Shown: positions 1 through 10,149, numbered from the stretch's first letter. The stretch: DNA of 64,000 bases from Eggerthellaceae bacterium (GCA_022791455.1 JAAVZC010000007.1:184059-248058); one strand, 5' to 3'. Program-made: numbers and translations. The notes: generated by a model from the sequence alone, not told the origin.

Positions 1-2141
1 AACACGGCATCGCTCAAGTGGCACACCCGCTCCAGCACTTCGCCATCCTTAATGAGCACGCCCAGCTGGGCGCCCTTCCCCATGCCCACCATAAGGGCAG
101 TGGGAGTGGCCAGTCCCAGAGCGCACGGGCACGCCACCACGATCACGGCAATGGCCGGCAGAAGCGCCTGCTGCACCAGCGAGCTGCCCCCCTCGGAAGG
201 CACCAGGAAGAACCACACGCAAAACGTGATGGCGGCAATAATGAGAATGGCGGGCACGAACACGGCAGCAATCTTATCGGCCATGCGCTGGACCGGCGCC
301 TTCGAGCCCTGGGCGTCCTCCACCGCGCGCACGATGCGGGAAAGCGTCGAGTCCTTCCCCACGCGCAGCGCCCGCACCTGCAGGGCACCGGTGGTGTTGG
401 AGGTGCCCCCGGTCACTTCAGATCCGCTCTCTTTCAGCACCGGCAGCGGTTCGCCGGTAAGCATCGATTCGTCCACCTCGGACTGGCCGGAAATCACCAC
501 GCCGTCCACCGGCATCTTCTCGCCGGGACGCACCACCACGGTGTCGCCCACCATTACCTGGGCCAGCGGCACTTCTTCCTCGCTGCCGCCGCGCACCACC
601 CGCGCTGTCGGCGGCGTCAGGTTCATGAGCGCCTCGATGGCCTGATTGGTGGCACCCTTCGCCCGCTCTTCCAGAATCTTGCCCAAAAGCACAAAGGTGA
701 TGAGCATGGCGCAGGTCTCGTAATAGGGCATGCCCTCGTTCACCACCAGCGGCCCGTGGCCCGACCAATCGCCAGTGATCACCGGCACGAAGGTGATCCA
801 AAGAGAGAACAGAAACGCGATAGTGGTGCCCAGCGACACCAGCACGTCCATGTTGGCGGAGCCGCCGCGCAGCGAGCCGATGGCACCTTTGTAGAAGCGG
901 GCCCCGCAGCCGAACTGCACCGGAATGGTGAGCGCCAGCAGCAGCAAGTTGGCGGCGAACATGGCCTGGCCATGCCCCGGATGCTGCACGCCCGTGAACA
1001 AACTCACCAACGCCTCGCCCACCCCCATATGCCAGCCGGGCAGCATGCCGATGCAGAAGATAACAATGGTAAGCGCCACGGAAACGCCGAACACCTTCAG
1101 GTCGTGCCGGCTGCGGGCCTTTTCCTTGGAGCGCCGGTGCTCGTCCACCAGTGGCGCGTCATCCGGGATGATTTCAGCAGAGAAGTCGAGCGGGTCGAAC
1201 ACCTTCAGCATGTCGTCGACGGAAGCCACCGACGGGTCGAATTCCACGATGCCGGTGTTGTTGGCCAGGTTGACCGCGCACTTGACCACGCCGGGGGTCT
1301 TGGCGTAGTTGCGCTCGATAGTGGCGGCGCAGTTGGCGCAGTGCATGCCCTCAATGGCAATGCGAATCTTGGCCGACTGAGGGGCATCGGTGCTGCTGCC
1401 CTCTTCCGCCTTCGGCGCCTCGCTTTCTCGGCCGAGCGCTCCCACTCCTTCGTCATCTCGACCGAGCGCCTTCCCCTTTTCGTCATCTCGACCGAGCGAA
1501 GCGAGTGGAGAGATCCTCTCGACCCCAGAAACGTTATCGGGGTCTGGGAAGATCTCTCCACTCCGGCCCTCCGGGCCTCCGGTCGAGATGACGTGGGGGG
1601 ATTGGTCCTCCGGGCCTCCGGTCGAGATGACGTTGGAGGATTGGTCATCGGTCTCCGCCGCTTTTTCTGAGGCGTCGCGGACCGTCAGCTTGAAGTTGGT
1701 GTCGTCCAGGGCGTGCAGCAATTGCGCGAGGGCGGTGGCGTTGCCGTCGTAGGTCACTTCGGCGGACTGGTCGTCCAGATCCACCCGTACCGATGCCACG
1801 CCGGGGTGCTCTTCGAAATGCTTGGTCACGTTCGCCACGCACTTCTCGCAATGCATGGTGTCCACCCCGAAGATGGCCCAATGCTGACGGGGACGGCGCT
1901 CGGTGATCTTGAAATTGGTGTCGTCCAGGGCGTGCAGCAGCTTATCGACGCCGGTGAGCGCCGCATCATAGTCCACCGAAGCCGTCTGGGCTTCCAGATT
2001 CACCTGCGCCCCCAGCACCCCGGGGACCTCTTGGAAGTGCTTGGTCACATTCGCCACGCACTTCTCGCAGTGCATGGTGTCCACATCGAACACCACCCGC
2101 CGCAACTGCGCGGCATGCACTTGTGTCTCTTGCTTTGCCAT
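1..2141 (-). CDS. copA: Copper-translocating P1B-type ATPase, C-terminal part beyond window
   Basis: This is a copper-exporting membrane ATPase; 713 codons are inside the window and the frame is still open at base 1. The start ATG at 2141 follows a GGAG. Three heavy-metal-binding domains are visible: C25/C28, C98/C101 (both in a DTMHCEKC context) and C268/C271 (GMHCANC). Membrane helices begin near residue 350. The actuator TGE is at about 563-565 and the copper-site CPC at about 672-674. The window ends just before the expected DKTG phosphorylation site. The linker between domains 2 and 3 (about residues 165-245) is encoded by dispersed repeat DNA that stays in frame. csoR lies just upstream on the same strand, so copper induction is likely. 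The Cu(I) assignment rests on CPC and the CsoR neighbour. Confidence 0.95.
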   Translation of the reverse strand, partial: MAKQETQVHAAQLRRVVFDVDTMHCEKCVANVTKHFQEVPGVLGAQVNLEAQTASVDYDAALTGVDKLLHALDDTNFKITERRPRQHWAIFGVDTMHCEKCVANVTKHFEEHPGVASVRVDLDDQSAEVTYDGNATALAQLLHALDDTNFKLTVRDASEKAAETDDQSSNVISTGGPEDQSPHVISTGGPEGRSGEIFPDPDNVSGVERISPLASLGRDDEKGKALGRDDEGVGALGRESEAPKAEEGSSTDAPQSAKIRIAIEGMHCANCAATIERNYAKTPGVVKCAVNLANNTGIVEFDPSVASVDDMLKVFDPLDFSAEIIPDDAPLVDEHRRSKEKARSRHDLKVFGVSVALTIVIFCIGMLPGWHMGVGEALVSLFTGVQHPGHGQAMFAANLLLLALTIPVQFGCGARFYKGAIGSLRGGSANMDVLVSLGTTIAFLFSLWITFVPVITGDWSGHGPLVVNEGMPYYETCAMLITFVLLGKILEERAKGATNQAIEALMNLTPPTARVVRGGSEEEVPLAQVMVGDTVVVRPGEKMPVDGVVISGQSEVDESMLTGEPLPVLKESGSEVTGGTSNTTGALQVRALRVGKDSTLSRIVRAVEDAQGSKAPVQRMADKIAAVFVPAILIIAAITFCVWFFLVPSEGGSSLVQQALLPAIAVIVVACPCALGLATPTALMVGMGKGAQLGVLIKDGEVLERVCHLSDAV
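1452..1632. repeat. Dispersed repeat, type B, inside copA
   Basis: Four copies of the core GTCATCTCGACCGRG, two in each orientation, surround a region containing GATCTCTCCACTCC. One further copy of this type lies at 16462-16506. The block has no stop codon in the copA frame and encodes a Gly/Glu/Asp/Ser-rich linker between metal-binding domains 2 and 3. Confidence 0.8.
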
Positions 2142-2151
2142 GATTGCTCCT

Positions 2152-2457
2152 TTAAGCGAAGTTGCGCATCAACTTCAGTACTTCGTCGATGACCTCGGTG
2201 TTTCCTGCTTGCACTTCTTCAACGACACAGGTTTCCATGTGCTCCTTCAGCAGAATCTCCCGCACCCGATGGATGGCGCTCTCCGCCGCCGCCAGCTGCG
2301 TGAGCACATCACCGCAGTAGCGGTTGTCGTCGATCATGGTCTTCACGCCATTCAACTGCCCGATGGCCCGGTTCAGCCGCCGCTGCACATCAGCCTGCAG
2401 CTTTTCGCTGCGCGGCGTCTTCTTCTGATGGCAGCAGCACGCGCCCTTCTCCGCCAT
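2152..2457 (-). CDS. csoR: Copper-sensing transcriptional repressor CsoR
   Basis: A 101-residue all-helical CsoR/RcnR-family protein that releases DNA on binding Cu(I). The expected Cys-His-Cys ligand set is present as C48 (in RYCGD), H73 and C77 (in EHMETC). The N-terminus carries an additional Cys-rich CCCH stretch of unknown role. The ATG follows GAAGGAGCG. The gene is ten bases upstream of copA on the same strand, so the two probably form one operon. Two GC-flanked palindromes upstream at 2476-2524 are the likely operators, giving autoregulation together with copA. Length and ligands match Cu-type CsoR rather than the Ni/Co (RcnR) or formaldehyde (FrmR) members. Confidence 0.93.
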   Translation of the reverse strand: MAEKGACCCHQKKTPRSEKLQADVQRRLNRAIGQLNGVKTMIDDNRYCGDVLTQLAAAESAIHRVREILLKEHMETCVVEEVQAGNTEVIDEVLKLMRNFA

Positions 2458-2475
2458 AAACGCTCCTTCAACAAA

Positions 2476-2524
2476 CCCCTAGGGGGTATATACGAATGAG
2501 AGCTTTATACCCCATATGGGTATA
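2476..2524 (-). promoter_or_regulatory. Paired CsoR-type operators upstream of csoR-copA
   Basis: Two G/C-tract palindromes with TATA edges lie 19-67 bases upstream of csoR. One is CCCCTAGGGGGTATA at 2476-2490. The other is TATACCC-N5-GGGTATA at 2506-2524, a perfect 7-5-7 inverted repeat. Poly-C/poly-G half sites with AT edges are typical of CsoR boxes. Assignment is by pattern and gene position. Confidence 0.75.
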
Positions 2525-2539
2525 TGAGTCAAGAGAAGA

Positions 2540-2640
2540 GATCCTTCGACTCCGGGCTACGCCCTCCGCTCAGGATGACAACGGAAGTTAAAGCGCTCGC
2601 TTCCTGACAGGGAAAGATCCTTCGCTTCGCTCAGGATGAC
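2540..2640. repeat. Two type A dispersed repeats
   Basis: Copies at 2540-2579 (gatccttcgactcc ... ctcaggatgac with an inner hairpin) and 2616-2640 (short form, gatccttcgcttcgctcagg). They lie between csoR and the nhaA terminator. Other type A copies are at 5753-5831, 6141-6219, 26397-26491 and 39151-39190. Confidence 0.85.
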
Positions 2641-2711
2641 GACAAGGGGCGGACAGGCTAGCAGGCAACAGTGGCAACCAATCAGCGGGGAGGGGCGGCC
2701 ATGGAAACGTA

Positions 2712-2916
2712 GCGCCCGCGCCGGCGGAGGGCTTTTCGGCACACTCAGCCCGCCCCGCCAAAGATCGCGATATTAGAAGAAGCGACCCGATTTTCAGGGT
2801 CGCTTCTGCATGTCGGTACAACTTCTGCTGAAAATCTTTGCGTCGCTTCCTTCATCGCGATCGACGCGGGATCAGCGGGGTGCGTGGGCCGAAAAGCCCT
2901 CCGCCGGCGCGGGCGC
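2712..2916. repeat. 29-bp perfect inverted repeat around the nhaA terminator
   Basis: The 29 bases at 2712-2740 are the exact reverse complement of 2888-2916 (core CCCTCCGCCGGCGCGGGCGC on the right arm). The 147 bases between the arms contain the nhaA terminator and no gene. A related GC-rich block is at about 39304-39328. Confidence 0.85.
2778..2807 (-). terminator. Terminator downstream of nhaA
   Basis: Hairpin with an 11-bp perfect stem (AGAAGCGACCC / GGGTCGCTTCT) and an 8-base loop, 121 bases beyond the nhaA stop. No long T-tract follows on the minus strand, so efficiency is uncertain. Confidence 0.6.
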
Positions 2917-2928
2917 GGACAGACAAGG

Positions 2929-4458
2929 CTATTTCGAGATGCCTTCGACGTCGGCGGCTTCGGCGGCTTCGGCTTCTTCTTGGATTTCCTCGTCTGCTTC
3001 GGCGCTTTCGCGGAACGGCGCTTCGGACTGCGGATCAATCATGTCCTTCGCTTCGCCGAAGCTCAGGCCCTGCTTCTTCGCCCGCTCTGCCTGAATGTAG
3101 AGGAAGATGAAGCCCACGATGCCGGCCACCAGCGACGCAGACAGAATGCCCAGCTTCGCATCGGCCACCAGAACCGGGTCCGGGAAGGCCAGGTTTGCCA
3201 CAAAAATGGCCATGGTGAAACCGACACCGCCCAGGATGCCAGCGCCCAGCATGTGCATCCAGTTGCAGTGGGACGGCAGGTCGGCAATCTTGAACTTCAC
3301 AGTGAGCCAGCTGAAGAGCACGATGCCAATGGGCTTGCCCAGAAGCAGGCCGAAGAACACGCCGTAAAGGACGGGGCTCGAGAGCATGGTCATGATGTCG
3401 TTGCCCACCAGGGCCACGTCGGCGTTGGTGAGGGCGAACAGCGGCAGGACGCCGAAGTACACCCACGGGTAGAGCGCGTGCTCCAGACGGGTGGCGGGAG
3501 GAATGACCTCGTTAGCCACCTTGGAGAGGTGCTTGACCGTCTTCATGTAGTCATCTTGGGCCATGATGGGGGTGTTGGCGTCGAACTGCCCAGCCGCCTG
3601 CTGCACGCGCTCGCCCGACCATTTCAGGAAGGTGCGCAGGTTCACGCGCGAGCCGGAGGGGATGGTGAAGGCCAGCAGCACGCCGGCGATGGTGGAGTGC
3701 ACGCCAGAGCTAAAGACGCAGAACCAAAGAAGGATGCCCACTAGCAAATAGGGCGCAAGGGAGTAGACGTGGGCGCGGTTCATGAGCACCAGCACCACCA
3801 TCACCAGCGCGGTCATAACCAGCCAGAACACCGACGGGCTCTGGCCGTAGAAGATGGCGATGACAAGGATGGCGATGATGTCGTCTGCCACGGCCAAGGT
3901 GGACAGGAACACGCGGATGCCGTTGGGCACGTGATCACCCAGAAGCGCCATGATGCCCAGCGCAAACGCGATATCGGTAGCAGTGGGAACGCCCCAGCCA
4001 TGAGAGGTTTCGGGGTTCATACCGTTGAAGATGGAGTAAATGACGATGGGGGCCAGCACGCCGCCGCACGCGGCGATGATGGGCAGCGCCGCCTGGCGGA
4101 TGTTGGTGAGTTCGCCGACGGTCATTTCGTATTTGATCTCCAGGCCAACTAGCAAGAAGAAAATGGCCATGAAGATGTCGTTGATGATGTGGGCGAGCGA
4201 CATCTCCCCCACCAGCGGCCCCACGCCCAACACAACTTCCATGTGGAAGAACTCCAGGAAGCCCTCGTGAGCAGCAGTATTCGCCACAATGAGCGCGATG
4301 ACGGCAGCCAGCAGCATGGCCATGGCCGCTTTCGTGGAGGAATGGGTGAGAGCCACAACCGCCCTGGAACGACGCAAGTGTCCTTGAACTTCGGGGATGA
4401 ACAACTTGTCCAAGTTTACCGACCGCCTTTCGAACCCGGGCCCCTTCGGCCCAAACAT
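2929..4458 (-). CDS. nhaA: Na+/H+ antiporter NhaA
   Basis: An integral membrane antiporter exchanging sodium for protons. About a dozen hydrophobic segments are visible. The VADD pair followed by IIAILVIA matches the ion-binding Asp-Asp of helix V in NhaA, and GWGVPTATDIAFALG matches the conserved helix IV region. The C-terminal 30 residues are strongly acidic (EADEEIQEEAEAAEAADVEG), which is longer than in E. coli NhaA. I chose the ATG at 4458 (MFGPKGPG) because GGAAGAG lies 8 bases upstream. An in-frame ATG at 4533 would add 25 basic residues but has no ribosome site. The gene stands alone with its own terminator. Confidence 0.93.
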   Translation of the reverse strand: MFGPKGPGFERRSVNLDKLFIPEVQGHLRRSRAVVALTHSSTKAAMAMLLAAVIALIVANTAAHEGFLEFFHMEVVLGVGPLVGEMSLAHIINDIFMAIFFLLVGLEIKYEMTVGELTNIRQAALPIIAACGGVLAPIVIYSIFNGMNPETSHGWGVPTATDIAFALGIMALLGDHVPNGIRVFLSTLAVADDIIAILVIAIFYGQSPSVFWLVMTALVMVVLVLMNRAHVYSLAPYLLVGILLWFCVFSSGVHSTIAGVLLAFTIPSGSRVNLRTFLKWSGERVQQAAGQFDANTPIMAQDDYMKTVKHLSKVANEVIPPATRLEHALYPWVYFGVLPLFALTNADVALVGNDIMTMLSSPVLYGVFFGLLLGKPIGIVLFSWLTVKFKIADLPSHCNWMHMLGAGILGGVGFTMAIFVANLAFPDPVLVADAKLGILSASLVAGIVGFIFLYIQAERAKKQGLSFGEAKDMIDPQSEAPFRESAEADEEIQEEAEAAEAADVEGISK

Positions 4459-4886
4459 ACTTTGGGCTCTTCCGAAACGCCTGCGGCGGTGCCATCGAAG
4501 TGCATCTTGCCGTAGTTTCCATTGCCCCACCATTGCTGTAACAGGGGTAACGGTACACCGTTTCCAAGACCTTGTAGATTGATAGCGCCTAATTGTAACG
4601 CTCTTTTTACTCCATTGGGCTAAAGTTGCGCCAGTTGCTCAGCCTTGCATGGCGAACGCGCGCGATGATCGTTACGGATGAGAAAACTGTTTCTGCTCAT
4701 TTCGGTTGTCGCCGCCGCTGCCCTCCAATTTGCGCTATCCTATTTATGCAGCTAAACGAGAGGGGCCCGAAGTGACCAAGCCAGCCGCTTTTGCACACTC
4801 GCCTGCCGGCGACGCTGGATCGGCCGCAGACCGGACGCCTTTTGGACGGCTGTTTTTTATTCGCCACGATTAAAGAGGTGGACGCT
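4459..4886. other. Intergenic region between nhaA and hpf
   Basis: 428 bases that separate two divergent genes and must hold both promoters. I see no convincing -35/-10 pair, RNA gene or repeat. Open frames across it are shadows or unlikely N-terminal extensions. Confidence 0.4.
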
Positions 4887-5477
4887 ATGAGCATCACAGT
4901 GACGGGACGCAAGATTGCCATCACCGACGCGCTGCGCGCGTACGCAGAGGAGAAGGTCGGAAACTCCCTCAAGGCCATCGACGCCGATCCCATCAGTACC
5001 GAAGTCGTCCTTATGCATGAGAAGAATCCCGCGAACCCCCTGCCCGCTATCTGCGAGGTGACGGTGCGCATCAAGGGCCGCATCGTTCGCGTGGAAGAGA
5101 GCGAAGAGGACATGTACGCTGCCATCGACGTGGCGGCGGCCAAGATTGCCCGTCAGATTCGCAAGTACAAGACCCGCATTGTGGACAAGCGCGTCCGCGC
5201 AACCGAGCGCATTGTCGACTACGCGCATGAAGATGCCCGTCCGGAATCCGAGCTGGATCTGGACAAGTTGATGGACGAACTGCAGGGCGATGAGGACGAA
5301 GTGGTGCGCCGCAAGGAGACCGTCTTCACCCCCATGACCGAAGAGGACGCCCTGGTGCAGATTGACCTGCTGGGCCACGACTTCTTCGTGTTCACCGACC
5401 GCGACACCAACAAGGTGTCGGTGCTGTACCGCCGCGACGACGGCGGCTACGGCCTGCTCACCCAGGCAGAGGAGTAG
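4887..5477 (+). CDS. hpf: Ribosome hibernation-promoting factor, long form
   Basis: A 196-residue protein of the long HPF/RaiA family, which dimerises 70S ribosomes into inactive 100S particles during stasis. The N-terminal ~100 residues (MSITVTGRKIAITDALRAYA...) form the S30AE domain. The C-terminal ~60 residues (from about VRRKETVFTPMTEEDALVQI) form the dimerisation domain found only in long forms. The ATG at 4887 follows AGAGGTG; an open extension to 4791 lacks a ribosome site. acpP follows three bases after the stop, so the two are probably co-transcribed, with a strong terminator at 5724-5751. Confidence 0.93.
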   Translation: MSITVTGRKIAITDALRAYAEEKVGNSLKAIDADPISTEVVLMHEKNPANPLPAICEVTVRIKGRIVRVEESEEDMYAAIDVAAAKIARQIRKYKTRIVDKRVRATERIVDYAHEDARPESELDLDKLMDELQGDEDEVVRRKETVFTPMTEEDALVQIDLLGHDFFVFTDRDTNKVSVLYRRDDGGYGLLTQAEE

Positions 5478-5480
5478 GAC

Positions 5481-5699
5481 ATGGCCACCATCGATACCAT
5501 CCGCACTATCCTGCAGGAGAACCTGGATGTCGATCCGGCGGAAGTGACCGAAGAGGCCACCTTTGCCACGCTGGGGCTTGACTCGCTGGACACCGTGGAG
5601 CTCATCTGCGCGCTGGAGGATCAGCTGGACATCGACTTCGGCGAACCAGAAGGCTTGGAAACCCTGGGCGACGTGGTGGCTTACATCGACTCGCTGTAA
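5481..5699 (+). CDS. acpP: Acyl carrier protein
   Basis: A 72-residue acidic acyl carrier protein for fatty-acid synthesis. The phosphopantetheine attachment serine is S35 in LGLDSLD. Length and helical pattern match the AcpP family. It is three bases downstream of hpf with no promoter between. No fatty-acid synthesis genes flank it, so it could instead serve a dedicated acylation pathway, although nothing in the window suggests one. Confidence 0.9.
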   Translation: MATIDTIRTILQENLDVDPAEVTEEATFATLGLDSLDTVELICALEDQLDIDFGEPEGLETLGDVVAYIDSL

Positions 5700-5723
5700 G
5701 CTTGCGAACAAATACAGTATTGA

Positions 5724-5751
5724 AAGGGGCGTTCCTTCGGGGACGCCCCTT
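5724..5751 (+). terminator. Terminator of hpf-acpP
   Basis: Perfect 9-bp stem AAGGGGCGT / ACGCCCCTT with a 10-base loop, 25 bases after the acpP stop. It abuts a type A dispersed repeat. Confidence 0.8.
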
Positions 5752-5752
5752 C

Positions 5753-5831
5753 GTCATCCTGAGCGAAGCGAAGGATCTTTTTGGTTACGGAGATCCTTCG
5801 ACTCCGGGCTTCGCCCTCCGCTCAGGATGAC
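5753..5831. repeat. Type A dispersed repeat pair overlapping the 3' end of folC
   Basis: An outward short unit (gtcatcctgagcgaagcg ... at 5753-5777) and a hairpin unit (gatccttcgactccgggc ... ctcaggatgac, 5792-5831) in opposite orientation. The last bases encode the C-terminal PLSS and the TGA stop of folC on the minus strand. Confidence 0.85.
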
Positions 5832-7216
5832 AAAGGAGAAGAGAGGCCCTTTCTCAAATCCGCAATGGCATAGAGGCTGCCAAAGGCTACGATGATGGCG
5901 TCTTCGCTGGCGCGGGTGCGGGCTTGGCGCAAGGCCGATTCGGCGCTTTCTGCTAGCATCACGGGCGCGTCGCATTCAGCGGCGATGGTGCTGGCTAAAT
6001 CCTCGGCCGGAAGAGCGCGCGGGTTCTCCGGCGCGTAGACCGTGAAGGATTCCGCGAAGGGCGCCACCGCGCGAATCATGGCCGGATAGTCTTTGTCCGC
6101 CAAAACCCCCATGACAAAGTGAACACATACACGACCAGTTGTCATCCTGAGCGGAGGACGAAGCCCGAAGTCGAAGGATCTCTCTGCCGGCAAAGATCCT
6201 TCGCTGCGCTCAGGATGACGACCGGTGGGTACCTCCATGCTAGCTACCAGCTCCGCAAGCGAATCGGCGAGCGCTTGGGCTCCTTGGGGGTTGTGGCCGC
6301 CGTCGATGATGGTGAGCGGGTCACGGGCCGCCAGCTCGAAGCGACCAGGCCACTGGGCCTGCGCAATGCCAGCCTCCACGGCGCTTTCGGGAATATCCCA
6401 ACCTTTTGCCCGTAACGCCTCGATCGCTTCCAAAGCCATGGCAGCATTGGCCGGTTGATAGGCGCCGAGCAGCTGCGTTTGGTACGAGTGGTCGCGATAG
6501 CAAAACGGCCGCATGAAGTCCGCCGTCAGCGGCTCCACTTCCAGCTGCGCCAGATCCATCACCGCGAGCGGACACCCCAGATCCTCGGCCTGGGCGCGTA
6601 CCACCGCCATGGCCGTGGGCTCCTGCGGCCAGGAAACCACCGGCACGCCCGGCTTGCAAATGCCCGCCTTCTCCCCCGCCACAGCGGCCAGAGTATTTCC
6701 CAAGATGGCGGTATGATCCAGCGCAATGGGCGTGATGACGCACACGTCCGGCCGCTCGACGACATTCGTGGAATCCAGCCGGCCCCCCAGCCCCACCTCC
6801 AGCACCACAATATCGCACTGCTCATTGGCGAAGTGGCACAAGGCCACCGCCGTCATCAGTTCAAACTCAGTAGGATGCTCCCCCAATTCCTCCGCCACTT
6901 GCACAGCAGCATCGCGTACTCGAAGCGTCACCGCGCGCAGCGCATCGAGCGGAATATTCTGTCCCCGCACCCGAATGCGCTCTTCAAAGCACTCAATGTA
7001 AGGACTGGTGAAAAGCCCCGTTCGATAGCCGGCCTGTCGCAGAACAGACTCCAAAAACGCGCAGGTAGAGCCCTTCCCATTCGTGCCCGCCACATGGACG
7101 AAACGCAACCGATCCTGCGGCCGCCCCAACTTCTCCAGCAGCAGCCGTGTACGAGAAAGCCCCAGCGACACCTTCTGCCACCGGGGCTCATTAATATATG
7201 CAATAGGATCAAACAA
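5822..7216 (-). CDS. folC: Bifunctional folylpolyglutamate synthase/dihydrofolate synthase
   Basis: A 464-residue ATP-dependent ligase that adds glutamate to dihydropteroate and to folates. The P-loop GTNGKGST is at residues 44-51. A Mur-ligase-like central domain and a C-terminal domain follow (INGGHN-like IDGGHNPQGAQAL, then FVMGVLADKDY). Between these two, about residues 332-358, a peptide containing HPERSEGS and FGLRPPLRMTT is encoded by a dispersed repeat inserted in frame. The stop codon also lies inside a repeat, giving the terminal SSPLSS. The start abuts the leuB stop (7216/7217), so folC is probably translated from the leu transcript. Whether the insertion is tolerated as a surface loop is an inference from the intact flanking motifs. 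Confidence 0.93.
   Translation of the reverse strand: MFDPIAYINEPRWQKVSLGLSRTRLLLEKLGRPQDRLRFVHVAGTNGKGSTCAFLESVLRQAGYRTGLFTSPYIECFEERIRVRGQNIPLDALRAVTLRVRDAAVQVAEELGEHPTEFELMTAVALCHFANEQCDIVVLEVGLGGRLDSTNVVERPDVCVITPIALDHTAILGNTLAAVAGEKAGICKPGVPVVSWPQEPTAMAVVRAQAEDLGCPLAVMDLAQLEVEPLTADFMRPFCYRDHSYQTQLLGAYQPANAAMALEAIEALRAKGWDIPESAVEAGIAQAQWPGRFELAARDPLTIIDGGHNPQGAQALADSLAELVASMEVPTGRHPERSEGSLPAERSFDFGLRPPLRMTTGRVCVHFVMGVLADKDYPAMIRAVAPFAESFTVYAPENPRALPAEDLASTIAAECDAPVMLAESAESALRQARTRASEDAIIVAFGSLYAIADLRKGLSSPLSS
6141..6219. repeat. Type A dispersed repeat inside folC
   Basis: Two inverted units, 6141-6180 (gtcatcctgagcgg ... aggatc) and 6195-6219 (gatccttcgctgcgctcagg), joined by a short spacer. 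The reading frame of folC stays open across it. Confidence 0.85.
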
Positions 7217-8323
7217 TTAGATCCGTTCGACTACCAGGTCGCCCATTTTCACAGTGCCGACAATCTTGTCGGCCGGGGTGTCGGGGGCCTTGATGTCGCC
7301 AGTGCGCCAACCGGCGTCCAGCACCTCGGTCACCGCGCGACGGATGTCGTCGGCGGCGTCGCCCATGTCGAAGCTGTAGCGCAGCATCATCTCCACCGAG
7401 AGAATCTGAGCCAGCGGATTGGCCACGCCCAGGTCGGCAATGTCCGGCGCGCTGCCATGACTGGGCTCATAGAGAGCCACGCCGTCGCCCAGGCTGGCGG
7501 AGGCCAGCATGCCCAGCGAGCCAGTGATCTGGGCCGCCTCGTCGGAGAGAATGTCGCCGAACATGTTCTCAGTCACCACCACGTCGAAGTCGGCAGGGCG
7601 GTTGATCAGCTGCATGGCGGTGTTGTCCACCAGCAGGTCTTCCAGCTCTACGTCCGCGTACTCGGCATCGTGGATGGCGTGCACAATCTCGCGCCACAGG
7701 CGGCTGGTCTCCAGCACGTTCGCCTTGTCCACGCTGGTCACCTTGTTACGGCGCTTGCGAGCGGCCTCGAAAGCCTGACGGGCAATGCGGTCGATCTCGT
7801 ATTCGCGATACTCCAGGGTGTCGTAGGCGCGCTGGCCATTGGCTCCGTCAACGCCGGCTCCCTCTTCGTCGTAGAAGCGCTCGCGCATGCCGAAGTACAG
7901 GCCGCCGGTCAGCTCGCGCACGATCATCAGGTCGACGCCGTCGATGACCTCGGGCTTTAAGGTGGAGGCACCAGCCAGCGCGTTGAAGATGTTCACCGGG
8001 CGCAGGTTGGTGTAAAGGCCCAGCTCCTTGCGGATGCCCAACAGCCCCTGCTCGGGACGGGGCAGGTTCGGGTCGGTGGTGTCCCACTTGGGGCCGCCCA
8101 CAGCCGCCAGCAGAACGGCATCGGAGGCCTTCGCCACGTCCAGCGTCTCCTGCGGCAGCGCGGTGCCCGTCTCATCGATGGCAATGCCGCCGATCAGGGC
8201 CTCGGTGAAGTTGAAGGCCACGTCGTACTTGCGGCCCACCACTTCCAGCACCTTCACGCCCTCGGCGATGATCTCCGGTCCAATGCCGTCGCCGGGCAAC
8301 AGGCAGATGTTGTAGGTTTTCAT
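7217..8323 (-). CDS. leuB: 3-isopropylmalate dehydrogenase
   Basis: A 368-residue NAD-dependent dehydrogenase that converts 3-isopropylmalate to 2-oxoisocaproate in leucine synthesis. Visible family features are GDGIGPEI near the N-terminus, GGPKWD, the helix ending in LRP (YTNLRPVN), VRELTGGLYFG, and the metal/substrate DILSDEAA (in GDILSDEAAQ) plus the cofactor loop EPSHGSAPDIA. Length is typical. It lies last-but-one in leuC-leuD-leuB-folC, all on the minus strand with short gaps. leuA and the ilv genes are not in the window. Confidence 0.96.
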   Translation of the reverse strand: MKTYNICLLPGDGIGPEIIAEGVKVLEVVGRKYDVAFNFTEALIGGIAIDETGTALPQETLDVAKASDAVLLAAVGGPKWDTTDPNLPRPEQGLLGIRKELGLYTNLRPVNIFNALAGASTLKPEVIDGVDLMIVRELTGGLYFGMRERFYDEEGAGVDGANGQRAYDTLEYREYEIDRIARQAFEAARKRRNKVTSVDKANVLETSRLWREIVHAIHDAEYADVELEDLLVDNTAMQLINRPADFDVVVTENMFGDILSDEAAQITGSLGMLASASLGDGVALYEPSHGSAPDIADLGVANPLAQILSVEMMLRYSFDMGDAADDIRRAVTEVLDAGWRTGDIKAPDTPADKIVGTVKMGDLVVERI

Positions 8324-8359
8324 GTGCGCTTCTTTCTCTTTGCTCTGCAGGCCCCGGGG

Positions 8360-8857
8360 CTATTCCTGGCCCAGCTTGTTCTTCCAGCGGTTCACCAGAC
8401 CACCCGCCTGGATGATCTCGGCGATGAACGGCGGGAACGGCTGCGCGGTAAAGGTTTCGCCAGTGGTCTCGTCCACGATGGTGCCGGTTTCGGTGTCCAC
8501 GCTCACCACGTCCCCCGCCTTGATGGCGTCGACGGCGGCGGGGCACTCCATGATGGCCAGGCCGGTGTTAATGGCGTTGCGGTAGAAGATGCGGGCGAAG
8601 CTCTTGGCAATCACCACGTCCACGCCGGCCGCCTTGATGGCGATGGGCGCGTGCTCGCGGGAAGAGCCGCAGCCGAAGTTCTCCTCGGCCACCAGAATGT
8701 CGCCGGGGGCCACCTTGGCCACGAACTCGGTGTCCAGGTCCTCCATGCAGTGCTTGGCCAACTCGGCCGGGTCGGAGGTGGTCAGGTAGCGGGCAGGAAT
8801 GATAACGTCGGTGTCGATGTCGCGCCCGTAGCGATGCACGTTGCCTTTGAATTGCAT
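8360..8857 (-). CDS. leuD: 3-isopropylmalate dehydratase small subunit
   Basis: A 165-residue swivel-domain subunit that pairs with LeuC to isomerise 2- to 3-isopropylmalate. The typical GRDIDTDVIIPARYL near the start and the ENFGCGSSREHAP loop are present. The ATG at 8857 follows GAAAGGACTGTC; a longer open frame to 9133 overlaps leuC and is a shadow. It lies 26 bases after the leuC stop. The short form and motif set resemble the bacterial/archaeal LeuD paired with a ~420-residue LeuC. Confidence 0.95.
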   Translation of the reverse strand: MQFKGNVHRYGRDIDTDVIIPARYLTTSDPAELAKHCMEDLDTEFVAKVAPGDILVAEENFGCGSSREHAPIAIKAAGVDVVIAKSFARIFYRNAINTGLAIMECPAAVDAIKAGDVVSVDTETGTIVDETTGETFTAQPFPPFIAEIIQAGGLVNRWKNKLGQE

Positions 8858-8883
8858 GACAGTCCTTTCAGTGACGGGCGAAC

Positions 8884-10149
<1,266 letters not shown>

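Noticed and set aside
18..1670. A 550-residue open frame on the plus strand
   Set aside because: Antisense to copA and His/Arg-rich; copA has all expected motifs on the other strand.
2712..2916. Insertion sequence with terminal inverted repeats
   Set aside because: Only 147 bases lie between the arms, without a transposase, and no target duplication was seen. Kept as an inverted repeat only.
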